Notes: generated from the sequence alone by a model not told the origin. 64,000 bases of DNA from Roseobacter sp. HKCCD6576-2 (GCF_013179285.1 NZ_WVNW01000004.1:1-64000); one strand, 5' to 3'; shown: positions 1 to 9,469, counted from the stretch's first letter. A program made the numbers and translations.

Positions 1-683
1 ATTACAGCCACATCACCGCGCCGGCGACGACGGATGCGAAAAACATCATGCCGCGCGTCGCCGCGCTGCTTGATGTGATGGTGATCTCGGACGCCACCGC
101 CGTTGTGGATGCGGACACCTTTGAACGCCCGATCTATGCCGGCAATGCGATCCAGACGGTGAAATCCTCGGATGCGACCAAGGTTGTGACCTTCCGGACC
201 TCGACCTTCGATGCGGCCGCCACAGGTGGCAGCGCGGCAGTCGAGATGATCGGCGCGGCCGGTGATCCGGGCCTGTCATCTTGGGTTGAGGACAAAGTGG
301 CCGAAAGCGACCGACCCGAACTGACCTCGGCAGGGATTGTGGTCTCCGGCGGGCGCGGCGTGGGCTCGGAAGAGCAGTTTGCGATCATCGAAGGCTTGGC
401 CGACAAGCTGGGCGCGGCGGTTGGCGCGTCTCGCGCGGCAGTCGACAGCGGCTATGCGCCGAACGATTGGCAGGTTGGCCAGACCGGCAAGGTCGTGGCG
501 CCCCAGCTTTACATCGCGGTCGGCATCTCGGGGGCGATCCAGCACCTGGCGGGGATGAAAGACAGTAAGGTCATCGTCGCGATCAACAAAGACGAAGAGG
601 CGCCGATCTTCCAGGTCGCCGATTACGGCCTCGTCGCGGACCTGTTCGATGCGGTGCCAGAACTGACCGAAAAACTCGGCTAG
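1..683 (+). CDS. etfA: Electron transfer flavoprotein subunit alpha, C-terminal part (5' truncated by window)
   Basis: The reading frame is open from position 3, and the first ATG (48) is internal, so the gene begins upstream of the window. The 226 visible residues hold the end of the N-terminal domain and the whole FAD-binding C-terminal domain, with the family signature GGRGVGS followed by SRAAVD and then [23 protein letters not shown] accepts electrons from acyl-CoA dehydrogenases in the cytoplasm and passes them to ETF-ubiquinone oxidoreductase, which is also in this window (50362-52014). A strong hairpin terminator follows directly. etfB would be expected just upstream, outside the window. 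Family identity is certain. Confidence 0.97.
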   Translation, partial: YSHITAPATTDAKNIMPRVAALLDVMVISDATAVVDADTFERPIYAGNAIQTVKSSDATKVVTFRTSTFDAAATGGSAAVEMIGAAGDPGLSSWVEDKVAESDRPELTSAGIVVSGGRGVGSEEQFAIIEGLADKLGAAVGASRAAVDSGYAPNDWQVGQTGKVVAPQLYIAVGISGAIQHLAGMKDSKVIVAINKDEEAPIFQVADYGLVADLFDAVPELTEKLG

Positions 684-705
684 GCGCTGCAAATCACTTA
701 TTGCG

Positions 706-737
706 AAGGCCCGCTGATATCTCGGCGGGCCTTTTTT
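706..737 (+). terminator. Rho-independent terminator of etfA
   Basis: A perfect 9-bp stem, AAGGCCCGC (706-714) with GCGGGCCTT (725-733), has a 10-nt loop and continues into an uninterrupted T run (732-737). It lies 22 bases after the etfA stop and fits an intrinsic terminator. Confidence 0.92.
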
Positions 738-1026
738 AATTGGAGTTTTGCTCTACCAAATTGTGCAAGACATTTCGCCATTTGCTCATCGGCTTGTCGC
801 CCCAAGGCAAGAGCCGCGCCGCCGCCTTCCGCCTAAAGACCTTGCCGCGCGTTGAGGTCTTATGCTCCACCTTGCCAGTGGCCAAAATGCTTAGAGACAG
901 CCAGACAGAGACCATGTCTTCTAGCATCTCATGAGTCATAAACAGCGGATCGCCCCTCAGATCACGAATGTCATAGTCACCTTCGGGAAGGCGGCCCCAA
1001 GTTCGGTGCAAATCGGAGCGGCGCAC
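736..1026 (-). CDS. Orphan hypothetical protein, 96 aa, doubtful
   Basis: This ORF starts with GTG and its stop lies inside the T run of the etfA terminator. The translation looks protein-like: it has a run of acidic and hydrophobic residues (HEMLEDMVSVWLSL) followed by a basic stretch (RGKVFRRKAAARLLPW). I recognise no family. Codon choice includes CTA and AGG, unusual beside its neighbours, and there is no convincing ribosome binding site. It may be a strain-specific gene, a decayed fragment of a longer gene, or chance. It fills the gap between etfA and hbd, and no other gene is visible there. Confidence 0.33.
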   Translation of the reverse strand: MRRSDLHRTWGRLPEGDYDIRDLRGDPLFMTHEMLEDMVSVWLSLSILATGKVEHKTSTRGKVFRRKAAARLLPWGDKPMSKWRNVLHNLVEQNSN

Positions 1027-1161
1027 GCGCGCGAGGCGCTAGATTTCAGAGTTCACCACAACCTCGTCTATCGCTGAATTTGCCGCGCCTCTTGGGCCTT
1101 GTGTGCGAGGCTTGGCGAGGCCTATGGTGCGGCGGAAATCGGGCGCAAAAGGATGCCGAGC

Positions 1162-2037
1162 ATGGATATTCAGAAGATCGGAATTGTGGGCGCAGGGCAG
1201 ATGGGCAACGGCATCGCCCATGTCTGTGCGCTTGCAGGCTATGACGTTGTTCTGAATGATATTTCCCAAGATATGCTGGATAAGGCTGTGGCCCTGGTCG
1301 ACCGCAATCTTGATCGGCAGGTGAGCCGTGAAAAGATCAGCGCTGACGACAAGGCCGCCGCGATGGGACGGATTTCAACCACCCTTGTTCTCAAGGAGTT
1401 GGGTCCGTCGGATTTGATCATCGAGGCCGCAACCGAACGTGAGACCGTCAAACAGGCCATTTTCGAAGACCTTCTACCGCATCTCAAGCCAGATACAATT
1501 CTGACTTCGAACACGTCTTCGATCTCAATCACGCGTCTGGCCAGCCGGACCGACCGGCCCGAGAAATTCATGGGATTCCATTTCATGAACCCCGTGCCGG
1601 TGATGCAACTGGTGGAGTTGATCCGCGGGATCGCCACCGATGAAGAGACGTTCAAAGCCTGCAAAGCAGTAGTCGATAAGCTTGGCAAAACGGCTGCGAC
1701 CGCCGAAGACTTCCCAGCCTTCATCGTCAATCGCATCTTGATGCCGATGATCAACGAGGCGGTCTATACACTCTACGAGGGGGTCGGATCGGTTCAATCC
1801 ATCGACAGTTCCATGAAATTGGGTGCGAACCATCCTATGGGGCCGCTGGAATTGGCGGATTTCATCGGGCTCGATACCTGCCTGGCGATCATGAATGTGC
1901 TGCATGACGGGCTGGCGGATACGAAGTATCGGCCCTGCCCCCTGCTCACGAAATATGTCGAAGCCGGTTGGCTGGGCCGCAAGACCGAGCGCGGGTTCTA
2001 TGACTATCGCGGTGACACCCCCGTGCCGACACGCTGA
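1162..2037 (+). CDS. hbdA: 3-hydroxybutyryl-CoA dehydrogenase
   Basis: This 291-aa NAD(P)-dependent dehydrogenase interconverts 3-hydroxybutyryl-CoA and acetoacetyl-CoA. The N-terminal Rossmann motif GAGQMGNGIA is followed by the catalytic region GFHFMNPVPVMQLVEL and the C-terminal domain motif ANHPMGPLELADFIGLD. The frame stays open upstream to a TTG at 1099. I chose ATG 1162 because AGGA (about 1150-1153) sits 8 bases before it and the family begins right at the dinucleotide fold; ATG 1153 is the alternative. Its position after etfA suits a role in short-chain acyl-CoA oxidation or butyrate metabolism. It is separate from the phaA-phaB pair at 59-61 kb. Confidence 0.93.
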   Translation: MDIQKIGIVGAGQMGNGIAHVCALAGYDVVLNDISQDMLDKAVALVDRNLDRQVSREKISADDKAAAMGRISTTLVLKELGPSDLIIEAATERETVKQAIFEDLLPHLKPDTILTSNTSSISITRLASRTDRPEKFMGFHFMNPVPVMQLVELIRGIATDEETFKACKAVVDKLGKTAATAEDFPAFIVNRILMPMINEAVYTLYEGVGSVQSIDSSMKLGANHPMGPLELADFIGLDTCLAIMNVLHDGLADTKYRPCPLLTKYVEAGWLGRKTERGFYDYRGDTPVPTR

Positions 2038-2070
2038 GCGTTTCGACGAACGCCTGTACAATCCTTAATG

Positions 2071-2967
2071 CTAGGCGTCGGGATTATCTTTCAGAGACAG
2101 AGTGTGCTCACGCAACCAGGCCATGAATTGCCGCGGGTTGCCGATACGCGGCTCCCAATCCTTAGGCGTGAGCGGTCTGCCAATGATTGGCGCTTGCGGC
2201 TTGTCGAACGAATGCACCACCTCGTGGATCAGCAAACCCTGGCGCAACACCGGCGAGATCCGATTGGCAATCTGGTACCAACGTGAGTTCGCCCCCTGGA
2301 AAAAGCACGGCACGATGGTGGCACCCGATTTCCGGATCATCTTAGCTGTGAACACATTCCACTCCGCCTCAATCGCCGGGCCAAACATCGTCTCGGATGT
2401 CGCCACGACGCCGGATGGGAACAGTGCAATGAGTCCGTTTTGCGCCAGATGATCCATTGCGCGGCCACGCATTTCGATCATCTTGCTCTGTGCTTCGGGC
2501 TCGTGCGGGAATGGCACCGCAATCATATAGCTGGCCGCGCTTTCGTCGATCCCGGTCAGGATCGACCGGCTGAGAATGCGGTAATCCGTGCGGCGGCGGC
2601 CAATCAAATCGGCCAAAATCATCCCATCAACCAACCCGTGCGGGTGATTGGCGACAAACACGACCGGGCCATCGGTTGGAATGTGGTCAAGCTGCGCCTG
2701 CGGGGTTTGCAGATCGATGCCCATCGCCTTCATCGTGGCGGGCCAAAACGCCTGCCCGACGGGGGCGCCTTGGCGTTCGAACTGCCGCACCCGACGGATG
2801 ATCGGGATTTTGCCCGTCATCCATTCGATGGCTTTGATCGTGTGCTGCGTCCAGACCGTGTCGAAACTGTTGGCATAGGTCAGGCTACGCCGGTCATACA
2901 TAGCAGGCGATTGCCGATCCACAGGTCGGTTTCTAGGTTTCACACTGGGCGTGGTGATATCCGTCAA
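2071..2967 (-). CDS. Lysophospholipid acyltransferase family protein (PlsC-like)
   Basis: The 298-aa protein belongs to the LPLAT superfamily. Residues 107-114 read NHPHGLVD, the variant of the HX4D block seen in hemolysin/ornithine-lipid type acyltransferases, and a second block FPSG lies at 183-186. Members transfer acyl chains to glycerol-phosphate or lyso-lipid acceptors at the inner membrane. There is no clear membrane span, only hydrophobic patches. It is the last gene of the minus-strand chvI-to-HPr block, 36 bases after HPr, and converges with hbdA. The actual acceptor (lysophosphatidate, lyso-ornithine lipid) cannot be read from sequence. A second, more typical PlsC lies at 42503-43225. 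Confidence 0.8.
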   Translation of the reverse strand: MTDITTPSVKPRNRPVDRQSPAMYDRRSLTYANSFDTVWTQHTIKAIEWMTGKIPIIRRVRQFERQGAPVGQAFWPATMKAMGIDLQTPQAQLDHIPTDGPVVFVANHPHGLVDGMILADLIGRRRTDYRILSRSILTGIDESAASYMIAVPFPHEPEAQSKMIEMRGRAMDHLAQNGLIALFPSGVVATSETMFGPAIEAEWNVFTAKMIRKSGATIVPCFFQGANSRWYQIANRISPVLRQGLLIHEVVHSFDKPQAPIIGRPLTPKDWEPRIGNPRQFMAWLREHTLSLKDNPDA

Positions 2968-3003
2968 CGCACCCTGTCCCCTCGGGTTACCCTCGACACG
3001 GGG

Positions 3004-3285
3004 TCAGTTGCCTTCGCCAAACTTGTCGGCCACCAGAGCCTCCAACGCATCAGCCAACGCCTCTGCATCCGTGCCAGATGTCTCGACCTCAATAGAGGTT
3101 CCAAGCGAAGCTGCCAACATTAAAAGCCCCATAATCGAATCTCCGGCGGCACTTAGCCCATCGCGCCGCACTGTCGCTTGAGCATCAAAGTCTTCTACCA
3201 CCTCAACAAATTTGGCGGAAGCCCGGGCATGTAAGCCTTTAACATTCACGATCTCCAAATCACGGATCACGGGCTCTGCTGTCAT
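3004..3285 (-). CDS. ptsH: HPr family phosphocarrier protein
   Basis: This 93-aa cytoplasmic phosphocarrier has the active-site His19 in GLHARAS and the regulatory-serine loop at Ser50 in DSIMGLL, which the nearby HPr kinase should phosphorylate. Its start overlaps the EIIA stop by 4 bases, so the two are translationally coupled. No sugar permease (EIIBC) is visible nearby. This fits the alphaproteobacterial arrangement in which a truncated PTS serves regulation rather than transport. Enzyme I is not in the window. Confidence 0.95.
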   Translation of the reverse strand: MTAEPVIRDLEIVNVKGLHARASAKFVEVVEDFDAQATVRRDGLSAAGDSIMGLLMLAASLGTSIEVETSGTDAEALADALEALVADKFGEGN

Positions 3286-3674
3286 TCCGGCGCTCCGTCG
3301 AAGCTGTCAATATAGCGCCGACCGGCCTCCGCCGCGCGACTGACGGCAAGCTCTACCGGTAGATGACGGGATTTGGCCAGCTTTATCAGCATGGGCAGAT
3401 TGACACCGGTCAGGATTTTGCGGTTTTGCGGGCGGCACGCCCTGAGCGAAAGGTTCGAAGGAGAGCCGCCATACATGTCGGTCACCACGACGACACCGTC
3501 TCCGGTATCGACCTGATCGGCGGCGTCACAAATCTCGCGCGTGCGACTGGCGCGGTCGTCATCGGCCCCGATGGGAATCGCGATCATCTCCGGCTGTTGG
3601 CCCACCACATGCTCGGTCGCTTTCATCAGCTCCCGTGCCAGGCCCCCATGTGCGACGATAACGATACCGATCAA
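3282..3674 (-). CDS. PTS EIIA component, mannose (EIIA-Man) family
   Basis: I place the start at TTG 3674, giving 130 aa beginning IGIVIVAHGGLA, because EIIA-Man proteins start directly with this first beta strand and GGAAGAG lies 5 bases upstream. The longer open frame to 3764 overlaps rapZ and adds an unrelated tail. The phosphorylated histidine is His9 (VAHGG). A second family signature is TDMYGGSPSNL. It should take phosphate from HPr; with no EIIB or EIIC present, its role is probably regulatory. Confidence 0.9.
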   Translation of the reverse strand: MIGIVIVAHGGLARELMKATEHVVGQQPEMIAIPIGADDDRASRTREICDAADQVDTGDGVVVVTDMYGGSPSNLSLRACRPQNRKILTGVNLPMLIKLAKSRHLPVELAVSRAAEAGRRYIDSFDGAPE

Positions 3675-3690
3675 CTGTGCTCTTCCCGGC

Positions 3691-4614
3691 TCATGGCGTC
3701 TGAACCACGCCTCGCCTCTCCAATTCCCGATGTCTTTTAGACACCTGCCACCCGGCGCGCGCAAGATGGGCGCTCAGATTTTCGGCCATTGCGACAGATC
3801 GGTGTTGCCCGCCGGTACAGCCGAACGCAACCGTGAGGTGGCTCTTGCCCTCTTCGCGATAGGCGGGAAGCAGGGTTTCGATCAGTTGCGTCACCTGAGC
3901 GGCGAAAGCCGGAAAGCGGGGATCCTCGGCGATATACCCGGCCACTGCCGGATCGCGACCATCGATCGCGCGCAGGCGATCTTCCCAATATGGATTGCGC
4001 AGAAAGCGGCAATCAAACACCAGGTCCGCCCCGGTCGGCAGCCCGCGCTTGTAGGAAAAGGATTGCACCGAAAGCGCTAGGTTTTGCTGGCCTCCTGCCG
4101 TGAACCAGCGGTTAATCTCCGCCCTGAGGTCATGGGGTGTCATCTCGGAGGTGTCGATCAAGATACCCGCGCGGGCGCGTACCGGGGCCAGGAGATCTTG
4201 CTCCAGCTTGATCCCCAGCATCGGCTGATCTTCGGGCGCCAAAGGGTGGCGGCGGCGGGTCTCGGAATATCGGCGCTCAAGCACATCCGCTGCGCAGTCG
4301 AGATAGACCAAATCGGCGAGGATATCTGGGTCGGAGGAGAGGCGGTCAACCGCCGCAATCAAAGCTTGGGCGCTGTAATCACGGTTGCGTGTATCCGTTC
4401 CCAACGCCAGGGGACGGGTGATCGGCGGGCCTTCGAGAAGCCGGGGCAGCAAGCTGAGCGGCAGATTATCGATCGCTTCAAAGCCTAAATCCTCCAGGGC
4501 ACGAATCGCCGTCGAACGACCCGCCCCCGACGGGCCGGAGACGAAAACAACCCGGGTGCCATCCTCGCCGGTGGGCGCGGCACTGTCAGAACGGGTGCGG
4601 TCGGGGTCGATCAT
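3691..4614 (-). CDS. rapZ: RNase adapter protein RapZ (nucleotide-binding)
   Basis: The 307-aa protein matches the RapZ/YvcJ family: a P-loop at 27-35 (GPSGAGRST), [11 protein letters not shown] just after it, and the C-terminal [10 protein letters not shown] motif. In enterobacteria RapZ guides RNase E to the GlmZ sRNA; in alphaproteobacteria the role is less clear, but the gene sits with hprK and the PTS genes. The Walker A lysine is Arg33 here; I recall this as common in Rhodobacteraceae RapZ, so it is not a sign of decay. The start is the first ATG, and the gene lies between hprK and the EIIA gene on one strand. Confidence 0.93.
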   Translation of the reverse strand: MIDPDRTRSDSAAPTGEDGTRVVFVSGPSGAGRSTAIRALEDLGFEAIDNLPLSLLPRLLEGPPITRPLALGTDTRNRDYSAQALIAAVDRLSSDPDILADLVYLDCAADVLERRYSETRRRHPLAPEDQPMLGIKLEQDLLAPVRARAGILIDTSEMTPHDLRAEINRWFTAGGQQNLALSVQSFSYKRGLPTGADLVFDCRFLRNPYWEDRLRAIDGRDPAVAGYIAEDPRFPAFAAQVTQLIETLLPAYREEGKSHLTVAFGCTGGQHRSVAMAENLSAHLARAGWQVSKRHRELERRGVVQTP

Positions 4615-4648
4615 TGGTTTTGGCCTCGTGGGAGTTGTGGTGTCTCGG

Positions 4649-5131
4649 TCATTCTACGCGCCCGCCGCGCAGATATTGGATCAGCACCGCCCAAAGCATC
4701 GGCTGACCGGCACCTTGTATCAACTCCGCCGTTGCCCCCGCCCAAGCAACCTTGCGTCGCGGCGGCAAGCGGGCCGGTTCGGGCCGATCCAAATCAACCG
4801 CCAGCCGCAGCGGTAACGGACCCGGGGCGAGCGTGGCAGCGAGAAGGCCGACGTTCCGCGCCTCGATCAACGGCGGCGTCGTATCGGGCCGATGCATCAG
4901 CAGCCTTCCATCTTCGGCCGTCAATCGCACGCCATCATCGGCAAACAGCTGTGCGCCATGCGCCATCAGAGACAAGGCCAAAGCGGATTTTCCGGTGCCA
5001 GATGTGCCGAGCAACAAAAGCCCCCGCCCATCAAAACTCACTGCAGACCCATGGCAATGAAGATGCGTGTCAAACGTCGTCCCGAACTCTTCCAGCGGGC
5101 GGATGAGCGGATCGCTTGCGCCCGCCTCCAT
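4649..5131 (-). CDS. hprK: HPr kinase/phosphorylase, short alphaproteobacterial form
   Basis: At 160 aa this is only the C-terminal kinase domain of HprK; the N-terminal domain of Gram-positive enzymes is absent, as is usual in alphaproteobacteria. Walker A is GTSGTGKS (42-49), after THLHCHGSAV. It phosphorylates HPr on serine using ATP. The start lies 3 bases past the chvG stop, so the sensor kinase and HprK are one transcription unit. The proposed target HPr is encoded three genes downstream. Confidence 0.93.
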   Translation of the reverse strand: MEAGASDPLIRPLEEFGTTFDTHLHCHGSAVSFDGRGLLLLGTSGTGKSALALSLMAHGAQLFADDGVRLTAEDGRLLMHRPDTTPPLIEARNVGLLAATLAPGPLPLRLAVDLDRPEPARLPPRRKVAWAGATAELIQGAGQPMLWAVLIQYLRGGRVE

Positions 5132-5134
5132 CGA

Positions 5135-6865
5135 TCAGACCGGGAGACCAACCACGAAACGGGCGCCAAGCGGCTCGGAGGTGACCTCGGCGTCTGTGGG
5201 ACGGATGTTTTCGGCCCAGATCACACCGCCATGGGCCTCCACAATCTGCTTCGAAATCGCCAAACCAAGGCCCGAATGATCGCCGAATTGCTGCACCGGG
5301 CGCTCGGAATAGAACCGATTGAACACTTTGGTCAGCGCCTCTTCCGGGATGCCGGGGCCGGTATCTTCGACCACGATCAACACCCGATTTTGCCGCTTGC
5401 GCGCCCAAAGGCGGACGGCATCCCCAGCTTCGCAGAACGAGATCGCATTGCCGATCAGATTGACGAAGACCTGCGCGAGCCGGGCCTCTAGACCGTTGAT
5501 CACGATCGGTTCGTCGGGCAAGTCGGCAATGAAATCCACATCGATCTTGTCGGCTTCTTCGCGATGATATGTGCTCAGATTGCCCAACATCCGCACAAGA
5601 TCGAATTCTTCCTCCTCCTCCTTCACCAGCTCACTATCAAGCCGCGAGGCGTTGGAGATATCGCTCACCAATCGGTCAAGCCGCTTCACGTCATGTTCGA
5701 TGACCTCGAGCAGGCGATTGCGTTGATCTTCGGTCCGGGCAACCCGCATGGTGCCCACGGCGGATTGCAGAGATGCGAGCGGATTCTTGATCTCGTGCGA
5801 CACGTCGGCAGCGAATTGTTCGTTGCTATCAATCCGATCGTAAAGCGCGCCGACCATGCCACGTAGCGCACCCGACAACCGCCCAATCTCGTCAGGCCGG
5901 CCCGTCAGATCGGGGATACGTACGCGGGTCGGGCTCATTTTGCGGGCATTTTTATCTCTGCCCAACTCGGCCGCTGCGGAGAGGTCGGACAGCGGGTTGG
6001 CGATGGTCGAGGCCAAGACCAGACCCAAACCGAAAGAAACCAAGAGCGCGATGAGGAACATCTGCAAAAGCTGCTCCCGCTCCACCCGCACCAGCTGATC
6101 AATCTCGCCCGCGGCTGTGGTCATCGCCAAAACGCCAACCATCCCGGTGTTGCCCTGGATCGGGGTGGCGGCAGTATAAACCGTGCCCCCCAGATTGGTG
6201 CCCCGCCGAATGACCGTGCCGCCCCGCAACGCGTCATCCAACAACACGCGGGCCATTTCCTCTTGATTGATCACGGTCTCGGGCATCTCTCTGCCCGACA
6301 GGACAGTCGCAATCCCTTCCCAAACCGCGTTCAGGAAATTTGTGACCAACAACGTGCGGCCTTGGCCTTCATCCAACCCTTGTATCGGACGTACCGGATT
6401 TCGGGCGACGGTATCGGTCGAGGCGACCAAGACACCCGATGGAGCATAAACAAAGACATTAACGCCTTGGGTCAGGCCGACGCGCGACAGAACTTCTTGC
6501 GGATCGATCCCATCACCCGTGATCAGATCGGTCGGCGCGTTGCGCGGTAGGCTGGCTTCGAAGACATCTGCAACCAACTGCGCCTCGAGAGCGAGCGCGC
6601 GTTCGCGCTGCAGCACAAGACTGTCACGGAACGGGTTGAGATAGAGCACACCCGCGACCAAAATAACGATGGCCAACAGATTGAAGATGATAATCTTCCG
6701 TGCCAGCGGCGACCGGTTCAATGTGAACCAGCCGCGCCGTTGCCGTGCTGCCCGCAATTCGGCTTCGACCGCGCCTTGCGGTCGATCCCAATCTTCACCC
6801 AACACGATATCGGCCCGGTCACGTGCCCGGCGGTTGGTCATGGAGAGGTCCGAAGCCAGAGTCAT
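5135..6865 (-). CDS. chvG: Sensor histidine kinase ChvG
   Basis: The 576-aa inner-membrane kinase has a cytoplasmic N-terminus, TM1 near 57-78, a periplasmic sensor domain, TM2 near 268-289, a HAMP linker, the phospho-acceptor His357 in VSHEIKNPLASL, and the ATPase motifs VVEDTGPGIP, FNRFYS and HSGLGLAISKQIV. ChvG homologs (ExoS in Sinorhizobium) sense acid or envelope conditions and phosphorylate ChvI. A short acidic stretch (EEEEE) follows the dimerisation helix. It starts at the base after the chvI stop with no gap, and it leads directly into hprK. Confidence 0.96.
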   Translation of the reverse strand: MTLASDLSMTNRRARDRADIVLGEDWDRPQGAVEAELRAARQRRGWFTLNRSPLARKIIIFNLLAIVILVAGVLYLNPFRDSLVLQRERALALEAQLVADVFEASLPRNAPTDLITGDGIDPQEVLSRVGLTQGVNVFVYAPSGVLVASTDTVARNPVRPIQGLDEGQGRTLLVTNFLNAVWEGIATVLSGREMPETVINQEEMARVLLDDALRGGTVIRRGTNLGGTVYTAATPIQGNTGMVGVLAMTTAAGEIDQLVRVEREQLLQMFLIALLVSFGLGLVLASTIANPLSDLSAAAELGRDKNARKMSPTRVRIPDLTGRPDEIGRLSGALRGMVGALYDRIDSNEQFAADVSHEIKNPLASLQSAVGTMRVARTEDQRNRLLEVIEHDVKRLDRLVSDISNASRLDSELVKEEEEEFDLVRMLGNLSTYHREEADKIDVDFIADLPDEPIVINGLEARLAQVFVNLIGNAISFCEAGDAVRLWARKRQNRVLIVVEDTGPGIPEEALTKVFNRFYSERPVQQFGDHSGLGLAISKQIVEAHGGVIWAENIRPTDAEVTSEPLGARFVVGLPV

Positions 6866-7567
6866 CTACTCTTCGTTGTACCGGTAGCCGATGCCGTACA
6901 GTGTTTCGATGGCCGAGAAATCATTATCGGCCTGGCGCATCTTCTTGCGCAGGCGTTTGATATGGCTGTCGATAGTCCGATCATCCACATAGACTTGCTC
7001 GTCATAGGCCACGTCCATCAGTTGATCGCGTGACTTCACGAACCCGGGCCGTTGCGCCAAAGCCTGAAGTAGCAAGAACTCGGTCACCGTCAGTGACACG
7101 TCTTTGCCTTTCCAGGTCACCGCGTGACGAAGCGGATCCATCGACAACTCGCCACGGGTCAGCACTTGGCTTTCCTCTGGCGTATCGGTGGCATCGGAGG
7201 CGATGGCGTCCTGCCGCCGCAGGATCGAGCGAATGCGCTCCACCAACAAGCGCTGCGAGAACGGTTTCTTGACGTAGTCGTCGGCCCCCATGCGCAGGCC
7301 CATCAACTCGTCAATCTCGTCATCTTTCGAGGTGAGAAAAATCACCGGCACCTTGGACTTCTGGCGCAGACGCTGAAGCAGGTCCATGCCGTCCATCCGG
7401 GGCATCTTAATGTCGAGAACGGCCAGTTCCGGCATCCGCCGGGTAAACGCATCAAGCGCGCTCTGACCATCATTGTATGTTTCAACCTCAAACCCTTCTG
7501 CCTCAAGGGTCATGGAAACGGAGGTCAGGATATTCCTGTCGTCATCGACAAGTGCGATCCGTGACAT
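6866..7567 (-). CDS. chvI: Response regulator ChvI (OmpR family)
   Basis: The 233-aa protein has a receiver domain with acidic pocket DDD (8-10), phospho-acceptor Asp52 (VLDIKMP) and the KP lysine near 100 (DDYVKKPF), followed by a winged-helix DNA-binding domain ending GIGYRYNEE. The start ATG has AAGGAT about 6 bases upstream. It is the first gene of the minus-strand hub and is divergent from pckA, as in Agrobacterium and Rhizobium. The shared 303-base intergenic region probably carries regulation for both. Confidence 0.96.
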   Translation of the reverse strand: MSRIALVDDDRNILTSVSMTLEAEGFEVETYNDGQSALDAFTRRMPELAVLDIKMPRMDGMDLLQRLRQKSKVPVIFLTSKDDEIDELMGLRMGADDYVKKPFSQRLLVERIRSILRRQDAIASDATDTPEESQVLTRGELSMDPLRHAVTWKGKDVSLTVTEFLLLQALAQRPGFVKSRDQLMDVAYDEQVYVDDRTIDSHIKRLRKKMRQADNDFSAIETLYGIGYRYNEE

Positions 7568-7870
7568 GCTGTCATCCTTATTACTGCTCGGTTTGCCTTA
7601 TTTTTTCCTTATTGTCGGGTTTTCCCGCTTTAGAATCAATCTTTAACTTGCGAATCGCTCTGTTGATTCGCCTCAACCAGGGCCTTTTCGGCACGAAAGC
7701 GGCCCGATTGATGCAAAAATGTTTCGCTTTGGTTGCGCTAACTGTGCTCTTGCGTCCTGTTCATACGCAAAAACGTCATGTTATACGGGCCTCGCATCGG
7801 AGGGCCGACGCCCAACCCGATGCGGGATTTCCACCCTGGGACCGGGCTGATCCGGGCAAGGAGCTAGCTA
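7568..7870. promoter_or_regulatory. chvI/pckA divergent intergenic region
   Basis: These 303 bases contain no gene. Near chvI the sequence is T-rich. An inverted repeat TTGCGT (7750-7755) / ACGCAA (7765-7770) with a 9-base spacer is a possible operator, and a candidate minus-10-like TTATAC lies at about 7781-7786. A long hairpin (separate entry) and the pckA ribosome binding site AAGGAG (about 7859-7864) follow. The promoter assignments are inference. Confidence 0.5.
7791..7826 (+). promoter_or_regulatory. Stem-loop in the predicted pckA 5' leader
   Basis: CGCATCGG (7793-7800) pairs perfectly with CCGATGCG (7817-7824) and extends by two further pairs, one of them G-U. Inside, GGGC (7802-7805) pairs with GCCC (7810-7813) around a CGAC loop, leaving A7801 and 7814-7816 unpaired. 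It ends 44 bases before the pckA start and has no T run, so it looks like a leader structure rather than a terminator. Confidence 0.55.
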
Positions 7871-9469
7871 ATGACAATTGGACGCGTGAACCCAGCTGAG
7901 ACGCTGGACCAGCAAGGCATCACCGGGCTGGGCACGGTCTATTATAACCTGCTGGAGCCCGCGTTGATCGAAGCGGCGCTGAAACGCGACGAGGGCACAC
8001 TGGGCCAGGGCGGCACCTTTCTTGTGACAACCGGCAAACACACAGGCCGGTCGCCAAAGGACAAATTCGTCGTCCGCACGCCAAGCGTCGAAGATACGAT
8101 CTGGTGGGAGAACAACGCGCCGATGGCACCTGAGGCGTTCGACGTTTTGCATGCCGACATGCTGACCCATATGAAGGGCGGCGAGTATTTCGTCCAAGAC
8201 CTTTATGGCGGCGCTGATCCGGCGCACCGTCTGGATGTCCGCGTTGTGACCGAACTCGCCTGGCATGGGCTGTTCATCCGGCATTTGCTGCGTCGACCAG
8301 AAGCAGCGGAACTCGACACGTTCGTGCCGGAATTCACCATCATCAACTGCCCCGGCTTCCAAGCCGATCCCGCGCGCCACGGCTGCCGGAGTGAGACGGT
8401 CATCGCGCTGAATTTCGAAAAGAAAATCATCCTGATCGGCGGCACCGCCTATGCCGGGGAGAACAAGAAATCTGTTTTCACCCTGCTCAACTACATCCTG
8501 CCGGGCAAAGAGGTGATGCCGATGCATTGCTCCGCCAATCATGCGATCGGCGATCCGGCGGACTCCGCCGTATTCTTCGGCCTAAGCGGCACCGGCAAGA
8601 CAACGCTGTCCGCCGATCCGTCCCGCACCTTGATCGGCGATGATGAACACGGCTGGTCTGAGACCGGCATCTTCAATTTCGAGGGCGGCTGCTACGCCAA
8701 GACAATCAGCCTGAACCCCGAAGCCGAGCCGGAGATTTACGCCACGACGAAGACCTTCGGCACGGTCATCGAGAACATGGTCCATGATCCGGACACGTTC
8801 GAGTTGGATTTTGAGGATGACAGCCTAACGGCCAACATGCGTTGCGCCTATCCGTTGCATTACATCTCAAACGCCTCGGATACGGCGCGGGGTGGGCAGC
8901 CGAACAACATCATCATGCTCACCTGCGATGCGTTTGGCGTGCTGCCGCCAATTGCGCGGCTGACCCCTGCGCAGGCGATGTATCACTTCCTGTCGGGCTT
9001 CACCTCCAAGGTCGCGGGCACCGAGCGGGGCGTGACCGAACCGGAGCCGACCTTCTCCACCTGCTTTGGGGCACCCTTCATGCCGCGCCGCCCCGAGGTA
9101 TACGGCAACCTGTTGCGCGAGAAGATCGATCAACATGCCGCCACCTGCTGGCTGGTCAATACCGGCTGGACCGGCGGCGCTTATGGCACCGGCTCGCGCA
9201 TGCCGATCCGCGCCACGCGGGCGCTGCTCTCTGCTGCGCTGGACGGTACGTTGAACAAGGGCGCCTTCCGCCGCGATCCGAATTTCGGCTTCGAAGTGCC
9301 GATCAGCGCGCCGGGTGTGGCCGAGGTGCTGCTTGACCCGCGCCGCACTTGGTCGGTCAACGAAGAATACGACGTGCAAGCCGCGAAGCTGGTGCAGATG
9401 TTTGCCGACAACTTCGCGCAATACGTCCCGTTCATCGACGATGACGTGAAAGCGGCGGCAATCTCGTGA
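7871..9469 (+). CDS. pckA: Phosphoenolpyruvate carboxykinase (ATP)
   Basis: The 532-aa cytoplasmic enzyme converts oxaloacetate and ATP to phosphoenolpyruvate, CO2 and ADP, the entry step of gluconeogenesis from C4 acids. Diagnostic motifs are the kinase-1a loop GLSGTGKT (237-244), the metal-binding IGDDEHGW just after it, and GRSPKDKF near the N-terminus. Length is normal for ATP-type enzymes. The ATG has AAGGAG 6 bases upstream. The stop overlaps the GTG of the next gene. It provides PEP from products of the ethylmalonyl-CoA pathway, two of whose genes are also in this window. Confidence 0.98.
   Translation: MTIGRVNPAETLDQQGITGLGTVYYNLLEPALIEAALKRDEGTLGQGGTFLVTTGKHTGRSPKDKFVVRTPSVEDTIWWENNAPMAPEAFDVLHADMLTHMKGGEYFVQDLYGGADPAHRLDVRVVTELAWHGLFIRHLLRRPEAAELDTFVPEFTIINCPGFQADPARHGCRSETVIALNFEKKIILIGGTAYAGENKKSVFTLLNYILPGKEVMPMHCSANHAIGDPADSAVFFGLSGTGKTTLSADPSRTLIGDDEHGWSETGIFNFEGGCYAKTISLNPEAEPEIYATTKTFGTVIENMVHDPDTFELDFEDDSLTANMRCAYPLHYISNASDTARGGQPNNIIMLTCDAFGVLPPIARLTPAQAMYHFLSGFTSKVAGTERGVTEPEPTFSTCFGAPFMPRRPEVYGNLLREKIDQHAATCWLVNTGWTGGAYGTGSRMPIRATRALLSAALDGTLNKGAFRRDPNFGFEVPISAPGVAEVLLDPRRTWSVNEEYDVQAAKLVQMFADNFAQYVPFIDDDVKAAAIS

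Noticed and set aside
2038-2053. GCGTT/AACGC hairpin after hbdA as a terminator
   Set aside because: Only a 5-bp stem without a T run; too weak to call.
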